Positions 1 through 5,207 of a stretch of DNA of 5,811 nucleotides are shown one piece after another (within the stretch, counting starts at the first letter, position 1; each line of letters starts with the position of its first letter). The notes beneath the pieces are model-generated. The model had not been told where the DNA came from. It saw only the letters and a program-made list of their open reading frames with translations, and searched no databases. The DNA is from an uncultured Mycoplasmatota bacterium (lineage in GTDB: Bacteria; Bacillota_I; Bacilli_A; RF39; UBA660). Location: contig CAMYRF010000071.1 of assembly GCA_947296775.1 (NCBI GenBank), positions 1-5,811 on the forward strand. The letters run 5' to 3'. The position numbers were made by a program, and so were the translations under genes.

Positions 1-7
1 TAATGTT

Positions 8-14
8 GAGGTGG
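8..14 (+). promoter_or_regulatory. Ribosome binding site that sets the start of the first gene
   Basis: GAGGTGG ends five bases before the ATG at 20, a normal Shine-Dalgarno spacing. The open frame could also begin at the GTG at 11, but that GTG lies inside this site, so ATG 20 is the better start. Confidence 0.7.
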
Positions 15-19
15 CTGTC

Positions 20-1144
20 ATGAAAGAATATATATTAACTCCAGTTTATGATGAACGAAAAGCAATAGAACCAGTTTATGATGAAACACCAGAAGTTAAT
101 ATAGAAACACCAGTTTCAATTTTTGGCGAATCTGCAGATCTTGTTCAAGAAGAAACACCAGAACCAATAGTTGAAACTACTACAGAACTTGAGGAAGTAG
201 AAGAAAATAATGCTGAAATAGAATTACCAGAAAAAGAAGAACCAATAATTACTGAATTAGAAACTCCAGCTATAGAAGAAGCTACTATAACCGAAGAAGA
301 ACCAAGTATTATAGAACCAACAGTTATTGCTGAAGATGGGATAATCACTGAAGAAGTTTCAGAAAATGAATTACCACCATTAGAAACAGAATCTATTGTA
401 GTTCCAGATAATGAAAGTCTTCAAGAAAAAATACATAACAAACTCGAAGAAGAATTCCCTAAAATTGAAGTTCCAGAACCAATGGAATCAGAAGGAAAAC
501 TACAAAATATTTATGAAGAAGTAGATGTTGAACCAAAATTATTAGATAAATCAAAAACAAGAGATTTAAAAAATCTAACATTATTTGTAGATTATAATGA
601 TTATACATTTACTTTCGCACAACAACACTATAATAAAGAAGCTTTAACCCCAGAAGAAATTGAAAAATTACAAACAATTAAAAGTTATTTGACAGAAGCA
701 AACTTTAACACAAAAAGAACAATCCAATACAACAAAATTACTGCTGAAAATAAACGTCTTAATAGAAAAATTGTTACACTTAGTAAAGAATTTACAAAAA
801 CAGTTGATAAATTATCAAAAGACTATGTTACAACAACTGATGAATTAACAAGGCAAACAAATAAAGCTAAAGAACAAATTGAAATCGATAGAGTAGAAAA
901 AGTACAGACCCAAAGATTAAATGATTCTTTAACAGATAACATAAAGGAACAAAATGAACATATAGATAATTTAACACAAGAAAATAACAAGTTAAAAGAA
1001 ACAATTGAAGCTAGAGATAACAAAATTAAAGATTTACAAAATGAAATTAAAGATAAAGCAGAAAAAATAAAAGTATTTGAAGAAAAATTAAATACAGTAC
1101 TTGGAATTGTTAAAGAAGTTAAAGGTGAAAAAAAAGCAAAGTAA
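20..1144 (+). CDS. Acidic Glu/Pro-rich protein with C-terminal coiled coil, function unknown
   Basis: I do not recognise this 374-residue protein. Residues 1-175 are dominated by Glu, Pro, Ile and Thr, with little predicted structure, and carry two copies of PVYDE (residues 8-12 and 18-22). Residues about 176-225 are less biased and could form a small domain (DLKNLTLFVDYNDYTFTFAQ). Residues about 235-370 are a Lys/Glu/Asn-rich coiled coil with regular heptad-like spacing of Leu and Ile. There is no signal peptide, no membrane segment and no cysteine, so it is probably cytoplasmic. The start at ATG 20 is chosen because GAGGTGG lies just upstream. The gene begins at the window edge, so a promoter or upstream partner cannot be seen; it ends inside a terminator stem. 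A filament-like, scaffold or cell-division accessory role would fit the architecture, but that is inference only. The open frame itself is very likely real. Confidence 0.85.
   Translation: MKEYILTPVYDERKAIEPVYDETPEVNIETPVSIFGESADLVQEETPEPIVETTTELEEVEENNAEIELPEKEEPIITELETPAIEEATITEEEPSIIEPTVIAEDGIITEEVSENELPPLETESIVVPDNESLQEKIHNKLEEEFPKIEVPEPMESEGKLQNIYEEVDVEPKLLDKSKTRDLKNLTLFVDYNDYTFTFAQQHYNKEALTPEEIEKLQTIKSYLTEANFNTKRTIQYNKITAENKRLNRKIVTLSKEFTKTVDKLSKDYVTTTDELTRQTNKAKEQIEIDRVEKVQTQRLNDSLTDNIKEQNEHIDNLTQENNKLKETIEARDNKIKDLQNEIKDKAEKIKVFEEKLNTVLGIVKEVKGEKKAK
41..85 (+). repeat. Short in-frame direct repeat coding PVYDE twice
   Basis: CCAGTTTATGATGAA occurs identically at 41-55 and 71-85, exactly 30 bases apart and in frame. 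It gives the peptide PVYDE twice near the start of the acidic protein. This may be a recent small duplication or a short peptide motif used twice; only two copies are present. Confidence 0.7.
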
Positions 1145-1169
1145 GGAAATAAAAATCCTTACTTTTTTA
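1138..1169 (+). terminator. Intrinsic terminator of the coiled-coil protein gene
   Basis: AAAGTAAGGA (1138-1147) pairs perfectly with TCCTTACTTT (1156-1165) around an 8-base A-rich loop, and the T-run reaches 1168. The TAA stop of the upstream gene (1142-1144) lies inside the left arm. Confidence 0.85.
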
Positions 1170-1238
1170 ATGATAAAACAGCTAAATATATTGCTTTTAT
1201 AAATATAATAATAGGAGTTATGTGCAGTAGTACTATTA

Positions 1239-1829
1239 ATGGTAGTCGGATATGCCGCCTTTAGTACAGTACTAAAAATAAACGGTACATCAAATATCAC
1301 AAGTAACTGGGATATAAAAATAACAAAGATAACATCAAATGTATTAAAAGGAAATGCAACAAATGCATCTGACCCAACAGGAGTAAATACATTAACTGCA
1401 TCATTTGAAACAAACTTAGTATCACCAGGTGACAGTATGGAATATGTAATAACAGTAACAAACTCAGGAAGTTTAGATGAAACATTAGAAAAAATAACAA
1501 TGTCACAGCCAGATAACGAATATGTAACATTTGCAGCATCTATAAATGGAGAAACAACAACTGCAGGAGAAAATATGACATTTACAGAAGCAACACAAAC
1601 AATAACTGCAGGAGAAAGTAAAGATATAACAGTAGTAGGAACATTCAAAGATGTTACAATAAGTAAAATGGAACCAATAAGTTCTAAGTTAACTTTAACT
1701 CTAGATTATGCACAATCTGATGGAAGTGGTGGAACTGATACTCCAATAATACCAGAACCAGAGCCTATTCCGACTGATGATATTGTATATAGATGGGGAA
1801 CAGAAAATGTTGCATTTGAGATTCTGTAG
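1239..1829 (+). pseudogene. Exported surface-type protein, N-terminal fragment (frameshifted)
   Basis: The open frame gives 196 residues. It begins inside what looks like the end of a hydrophobic export signal (VVGYAAFST), followed by a Thr/Ser/Asn-rich beta-type domain typical of secreted Firmicutes proteins (SPGDSMEYVITVTNSG resembles DUF11/TasA-like modules) and a Pro/Glu linker ending in DDIVYRWGTE. The remainder of a signal is visible upstream in pieces. KTAKYIAFINIIIGVM reads in another frame at 1175-1222, and AVVLLM reads in this frame at 1224-1241. In-frame TAA and TAG at 1209-1214 block any extension. AGGAG at 1213-1217 is about 21 bases from ATG 1239, too far to serve it. At the 3' end the frame stops at TAG 1827-1829, where the protein should continue; a probable continuation is in other frames (GAT at 1820, then TGC at 1840). 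A 13-base repeat, ACTGCAGGAGAAA, occurs at 1560-1572 and 1605-1617. It is most likely a decayed gene; family identity comes from memory of similar proteins. Confidence 0.6.
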
Positions 1830-2169
1830 ATTCGCTAGATGCGTGACAACTAATTATAAAAATTTAGGTAAAAATTATTTTTTAAAGCATACTTTATCTA
1901 ATGGACTTGTTACAAGTTCAGAGGCATGTTTTATAAAAAATGATTTATTGTATTGTTTGATACCTAATGAGTACACTAATAATCAAAATCTTATGGCTAA
2001 TGCTTTTGAGGATTCTGAATATAAAATTTATAGAACAGAGACAGAGTGTCATGATATTAACGTTAGTGTATTTGCTTATACCACAGGGCACGTTTATGTA
2101 TATCCTGCTGGTTCAAGCTCGCAATGCGTTGTTCGCGATGATGTGTCTTCTTATTGCTATATTAGCTAG
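1777..2169 (+). pseudogene. Cys-containing C-terminal module of a surface protein, detached by frameshift
   Basis: The open frame runs from 1777, but only the part from about 1840 (CVTTNYKNLGKNYFLKHTLS onward) looks like real protein; before that it shadows the preceding gene in another frame. The segment has spaced cysteines (EAC, YCL, EC, QCVV, YCY) and ends with the SSYC-type tail I associate with C-terminal modules of secreted, pilin-like or surface proteins of uncultured gut Firmicutes. That association is recalled, not searched. It has no plausible ribosome binding site or start of its own. An intermediate stretch, DSVDSLDA, reads in the third frame at 1820-1843, so joining it to the upstream domain needs two small frame corrections. 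Codons here favour T endings (GTT, GAT, GCT, TAT), unlike the A-ending codons of the upstream fragment, which hints at a separate origin. Confidence 0.55.
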
Positions 2170-2181
2170 GATAAATATTAA

Positions 2182-2292
2182 TTTTACCCTTTTTATTTAC
2201 AAAATTATGTAAAAGTTGTTTTTAACCTAATCCCTGATATTATATTATCAGGTGAAGGAACAGAAACAAATCCATATACTATAAATGAATAA
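2182..2292 (+). pseudogene. Orphan C-terminal tail of another surface protein
   Basis: An open stretch between stops at 2179 and 2290 ends with SGEGTETNPYTINE and then TAA. A GxGTxxxPY-type ending after a VxxNLxxxIxLSG strand is a familiar C-terminus of large secreted proteins in gut Firmicutes (recalled, not searched). No start codon with a ribosome binding site precedes it, and only about 36 codons are open. It lies in the same frame as the preceding cysteine-rich module but after two stops (2167 and 2179), and it looks like a second, different C-terminus. I read it as a remnant left after deletion or recombination. Confidence 0.5.
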
Positions 2293-2336
2293 AAAACATA
2301 TATAACTAAGAATATGAATATATTTATATAAAGATT

Positions 2337-2375
2337 AAAAACAACAAATAAACCATATTTGTTGTTTTTTCTTTT
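2337..2375 (+). terminator. Intrinsic terminator closing the surface-protein remnant region
   Basis: AAAAACAACAAATA (2337-2350) pairs perfectly over 14 bases with TATTTGTTGTTTTT (2356-2369) around the loop AACCA, followed by a T-rich tail. The stem is AU-rich but long. It may still serve the damaged genes upstream, and it insulates the next operon. Confidence 0.75.
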
Positions 2376-2390
2376 GCTATATAGTATAAT
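2362..2390 (+). promoter_or_regulatory. Possible promoter of the NfeD-SPFH operon
   Basis: A perfect TATAAT lies at 2385-2390. TTGTTT at 2362-2367 is a weak -35 with a 17-base spacer, inside the terminator arm. The predicted transcription start (about 2397) falls on the AGGAGG itself, giving almost no leader, which lowers confidence. Confidence 0.45.
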
Positions 2391-2409
2391 TAAATTAGGA
2401 GGTAAAAAT

Positions 2410-2841
2410 ATGGATCAATGGGTAACTTGGTTAATAATCATTGTTATATTAACAATATTAGAAGCCACAACAATTAATTTAACAACAATATGGTTTGTCG
2501 CAAGTGCAATCGTCGCATTAATAATTTCATTTTTTACGGATAATTACCTTATACAATTTGGTGTATTTGTAATATTAGGGGTCATTTTACTTGCTACCAC
2601 AAGACCACTACTACAAAATATATTAAAACACCAAAAAGAAGCTACTAATGCTGATAGAATAATTGGTATGCAAGGAATTGTAACAGAAAAAATAACCAAA
2701 ACAAAATCAGGCGAAGTAAAAGTAGACGGAAAACGCTGGACTGCTACATCTGATAAAGTCATAAAACCTGATAATATAGTAAAAGTATTAGAAATAAATG
2801 GGGTAAAATTAAAAGTAGAGAAAGTAGAGGTAGAAAAATGA
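2410..2841 (+). CDS. NfeD-family membrane protein, short form
   Basis: The product is a 143-residue NfeD-like protein. Residues about 5-65 hold hydrophobic membrane segments with the usual landmarks: a Glu after the first helix (E18), IWF (27-29) and a cytoplasm-side RP (65-66). Residues about 84-140 form the soluble OB-fold domain, with its hallmark glycine-rich turn and G-x-V-K-V-D-G-K-R-W-T-A (101-112). This is the short class that lacks the Clp-like protease domain. Such proteins are encoded beside SPFH proteins and are thought to act with them in membrane microdomains or membrane quality control, as in the E. coli YbbJ-QmcA pair; that comes from family knowledge. ATG 2410 is chosen because AGGAGGT (2397-2403) lies six bases upstream; an in-frame ATG at 2359 sits inside the terminator and is rejected. 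The stop overlaps the next start as ATGA, so the two genes are translationally coupled. Confidence 0.93.
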   Translation: MDQWVTWLIIIVILTILEATTINLTTIWFVASAIVALIISFFTDNYLIQFGVFVILGVILLATTRPLLQNILKHQKEATNADRIIGMQGIVTEKITKTKSGEVKVDGKRWTATSDKVIKPDNIVKVLEINGVKLKVEKVEVEK

Positions 2842-3728
2842 GTGTCTTTTTAGTAATTTTAATTTTAGTAATTATTTTAGTAATTCCAAACGTAAAAATT
2901 GTTCCACAATCACAATGCTATATCATTGAAAGATTAGGTTCATATTATGCAACTTGGAGCAATGGATTACATTTTAAAATACCATTTGTCGATAGGGTTG
3001 CTGGCGTAGTAAGCTTAAAAGAAAAAGTAAAAGATTTTGACCCACAACCAGTTATTACAAAAGATAATGTAACTATGCAAATAGATACAGTAGTTTACTT
3101 TCAAATTACAGATCCAAAATTATATACATATGGCGTAGAAAATCCAATAAGCGCAATTGAAAATTTAACTGCAACCACTCTAAGAAATATCATTGGAGAA
3201 TTAGAACTAGATCAAACATTAACATCAAGAGACGTTATCAATACAAAAATGCGTTCAATATTAGATGAAGCAACCGACCCATGGGGAATAAAAATCAATA
3301 GAGTAGAAGTGAAAAATATTCTCCCACCACGCGATATTCAAGATGCTATGGAAAAACAAATGCGTGCAGAACGTGAACGCCGCGAAGCAATATTAAAAGC
3401 TGAAGGTGAAAAGAAATCAAGCATCCTAATTGCTGAAGGAGAAAAACAAAGCGCTATTTTAAGAGCTGAAGCCAATAAAGAATCACAAATTAGAATCGCT
3501 GAAGGTGAAGCCGAAGCAATACTAAAAATAAAACAAGCCGAAGCTAATAGTATTAAAATGATAAAAGAAGCAAAAGCTGACCAAAGCGTTTTAACACTAA
3601 AAAGTTTCGAAGCCTTAGAAAAAATGGCTGATGGAAATTCAACTAAAATAATTGTTCCTTCAGATTTACAAAATTTGGCAACTTTAGGCACAACATTAAA
3701 AGAAATGTTTAAAGAAGATAAAAAATAG
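2838..3728 (+). CDS. SPFH-domain (stomatin/QmcA-like) membrane protein
   Basis: The 296-residue product has one N-terminal membrane anchor (residues about 2-16). It continues into an SPFH/band 7 domain (about 18-190) with typical stretches: IVPQSQCYIIERLG, GLHFKIPFVD, a DxQPVITKDNVTMQID-like segment, ATTLRNIIGELELDQ, and WGIKINRVEVKNI followed by PP. Residues about 165-245 are the charged Ala/Glu-rich helix with repeated AEGE units (188-191, 199-202 and 221-224), which mediates oligomer formation in this family. The C-terminus carries KIIVPSDLQNL, as in QmcA/YbbK-type proteins. The length is normal for the family. It is expected to form large membrane-bound rings or scaffolds with the NfeD partner encoded just before it; the 4-base ATGA overlap supports co-translation. 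The exact subfamily (stomatin, QmcA or flotillin-like) is less certain, but the short length and single anchor favour stomatin/QmcA. Confidence 0.95.
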   Translation: MSVFLVILILVIILVIPNVKIVPQSQCYIIERLGSYYATWSNGLHFKIPFVDRVAGVVSLKEKVKDFDPQPVITKDNVTMQIDTVVYFQITDPKLYTYGVENPISAIENLTATTLRNIIGELELDQTLTSRDVINTKMRSILDEATDPWGIKINRVEVKNILPPRDIQDAMEKQMRAERERREAILKAEGEKKSSILIAEGEKQSAILRAEANKESQIRIAEGEAEAILKIKQAEANSIKMIKEAKADQSVLTLKSFEALEKMADGNSTKIIVPSDLQNLATLGTTLKEMFKEDKK

Positions 3729-3747
3729 ATTTTTTGATCTATTTTTT
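3720..3747 (+). terminator. Intrinsic terminator of the NfeD-SPFH operon
   Basis: AAAAAATAGAT (3720-3730) pairs perfectly with ATCTATTTTTT (3737-3747) around the loop TTTTTG. The stop codon TAG (3726-3728) lies in the left arm and the right arm supplies the T-run. Confidence 0.8.
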
Positions 3748-3758
3748 CTTTACAATTA

Positions 3759-3787
3759 TTGATTTAAAACGCAAATGTATGTATAAT
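3759..3787 (+). promoter_or_regulatory. Housekeeping promoter of the GH25-like protein gene
   Basis: TTGATT (3759-3764) and TATAAT (3782-3787) are separated by 17 bases, a close match to the sigma-A consensus. The start of transcription would be near 3794, giving a leader of about 28 bases before ATG 3822. Confidence 0.75.
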
Positions 3788-3810
3788 GTAAACAGAGATA
3801 AAAATATTGT

Positions 3811-3815
3811 AGGTG
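3811..3815 (+). promoter_or_regulatory. Ribosome binding site that sets the start of the GH25-like protein
   Basis: AGGTG ends six bases before ATG 3822. The frame also opens at the GTG at 3813, but that GTG is part of this site, so ATG 3822 is the start. Confidence 0.65.
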
Positions 3816-3821
3816 ATTATT

Positions 3822-5168
3822 ATGAAAGAAAAAGTAAATGATATGCCAAGCAATATGACAAATATAGACTTTGATCTTATAAGGGGATGGATTAGTGAAC
3901 ATCTAAAAACACCCAATGATATAGTTCATAGCGAAGGTCGTAATGTTATTGTCAGCACAGAACTAGGGCTTAAAGAGTTTACAATTCCAAAATTGTCAGA
4001 AGATAATAAAATCGCATGGAAAAAGACATGGCTTGATGTATATGATGCTTGTTTAGATGCTTTACAATTAAAAGTAAATCGTATTTATTTAGCTGGTAAA
4101 AAAGAAGGTTATATCGTTCAAGCTTCACCAAATGAAGTTAGAGTCGGAGTGTCAATTATAAAAATATCAGATGATCATAATTCAGTTGCTTATGCACGAG
4201 CATTAGAGAAAATCATTTCAACTTATAAAAAAATAAAAGAAGAAGAGGCAAAAAGAATCAACGCTTCGCCAATTAATGTCAATCATTCAACAATAAAGAT
4301 CGGTGATTCAGGTAAAACTGTTGCTAATGTGTTTAAAGTTGGTAATGATATATCACCAGTAAAAAAACAACCAGAAGCTCCAAAAAAAGTTGAAGTGCCA
4401 AGCCCAAAACAAGAAACTATTTTAAAAGCACCTTTAAAAAACAAGGAAGATAGAGTTAGTACAGTTAGAATGGCAATGCCAAAACCTATTGTAGAAGAAA
4501 GTACACCAAAACAAGAATCATCTAATAAACATCAAGTAATAATCCAAAAAATTCCCGACAACATATTATTAGATAAAAACGATTGTGAAATTTATAAAAC
4601 ACAACAACTAGTAATTGTAAGCTGTGTTAGCGTTAAAAATGGTGATGATATCTTTAGAGATAATATTGATATTCTCAGAAAAAATATTCCAGATATTTCT
4701 ATCGGTTCGTTTATTAGAGGAAAATCAACAAATCCTGACCAAGCTGAAAAAGAAACTACAAGAATGTTAAAGTTATTAAATGAATGTAATGTATCAAAAC
4801 TTGTAATTTATGAAATAAATAATGACTACATCGCAAATCATTTAAAGAAAAAAGAGCGTATTGAAGAAATTATGCAAGCAGCAGATGATATATGTACTAT
4901 ACTAACAGAAGAACAATATTATCCAATTTTATGTATGGATTTAGATACATATGAAAATATCAAAAATGTACTCCCTGAATATAAAGAAAAATATCCAATC
5001 ATAAAATGCATTACACCAAAACAAAAAGATATGGTAAGTAGTAGTGATGACATTTTATATATGAACCCAAGTAGCGATAGCGATGCCGTTATGGTTTATG
5101 ATAAAAACTTACAAACAAGTTTAAGATCAATCCCACAAAAAGAATCATATAGTAATCAAATTGCTTAA
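3822..5168 (+). CDS. Uncharacterised cytoplasmic protein with a degenerate GH25-like C-terminal domain
   Basis: The 448-residue product has three parts. Residues about 12-140 form a mixed alpha/beta domain I do not recognise (GWISEHL, ELGLKEFTIPKL, RIYLAGKKEGYIV, EVRVGVSIIKI). Residues about 180-240 are a Pro/Lys/Glu-rich flexible linker. Residues about 262-428 follow the order of a glycoside hydrolase 25 (lysozyme-type) barrel. LVIVSCVSVKNGDDIF corresponds to the strand and loop before the F-x-x-N helix (FRDNIDILRKN), then ISIGSFIRGKS, a helix with AEKETTRMLKLL, LVIYEIN, a helix, YYPILCMDLDTYENI, and a closing DDILYMNPSSDSD. The catalytic DxE of true GH25 enzymes would fall at LVIYEIN, where no DxE is present, so lysozyme activity is doubtful. 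No signal peptide or anchor is seen, which is also unlike a secreted lysozyme. A binding or regulatory role is possible. The gene has its own promoter and terminator. The fold match is inferred from pattern, not from a search. Confidence 0.88.
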   Translation: MKEKVNDMPSNMTNIDFDLIRGWISEHLKTPNDIVHSEGRNVIVSTELGLKEFTIPKLSEDNKIAWKKTWLDVYDACLDALQLKVNRIYLAGKKEGYIVQASPNEVRVGVSIIKISDDHNSVAYARALEKIISTYKKIKEEEAKRINASPINVNHSTIKIGDSGKTVANVFKVGNDISPVKKQPEAPKKVEVPSPKQETILKAPLKNKEDRVSTVRMAMPKPIVEESTPKQESSNKHQVIIQKIPDNILLDKNDCEIYKTQQLVIVSCVSVKNGDDIFRDNIDILRKNIPDISIGSFIRGKSTNPDQAEKETTRMLKLLNECNVSKLVIYEINNDYIANHLKKKERIEEIMQAADDICTILTEEQYYPILCMDLDTYENIKNVLPEYKEKYPIIKCITPKQKDMVSSSDDILYMNPSSDSDAVMVYDKNLQTSLRSIPQKESYSNQIA

Positions 5169-5181
5169 TGATTCTTTTTTT
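5137..5181 (+). terminator. Probable intrinsic terminator overlapping the end of the GH25-like gene
   Basis: AAAAAGAATCAT (5137-5148) is fully complementary to ATGATTCTTTTT (5168-5179), followed by more T. The 19-base loop is larger than usual and contains the last codons and most of the stop TAA (5166-5168). It separates this gene from the ABC transporter gene. Confidence 0.6.
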
Positions 5182-5207
5182 AAATAAAAATACAATGAGG
5201 TGAGAAA

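Noticed and set aside
145..348. - strand Ser/Ile/Val-rich open frame
   Set aside because: It is the antisense image of the Glu/Thr-rich acidic protein (GAA read as TTC, ACT as AGT) and has no ribosome binding site.
1170..1202. Small peptide gene starting at ATG 1170
   Set aside because: It has only ten codons before TAA and no ribosome binding site; it is better explained as a broken signal-peptide start.
1191..1209. Promoter before the surface-protein fragment (TATAAT at 1204-1209)
   Set aside because: No acceptable -35 lies 16-18 bases upstream, and the hexamer sits in a run of ATA/AAT that would match by chance.
1088..1648. 186-codon open frame on the - strand
   Set aside because: It is antisense to the real + strand surface-protein frame, crosses a terminator and has a repetitive Ser/Val-rich composition typical of an antisense shadow.
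1967..2212. 81-codon + strand open frame
   Set aside because: It overlaps the cysteine-rich module in another frame, is rich in Leu/Ile without domain character and lacks a ribosome binding site.
2838..2841. UGA read as tryptophan (Mycoplasma-type code)
   Set aside because: TGA ends the NfeD gene in a classic ATGA overlap and tryptophan codons in the intact genes are TGG, so the standard bacterial code applies.
3338..3691. 117-codon - strand open frame
   Set aside because: It lies wholly inside the SPFH gene and mirrors its Ala/Glu-rich repeats; no start signal is seen.
5168..5196. Promoter before the ABC transporter gene (TACAAT at 5191-5196)
   Set aside because: The -35 position holds no recognisable hexamer and the predicted transcript start would fall inside the ribosome binding site.
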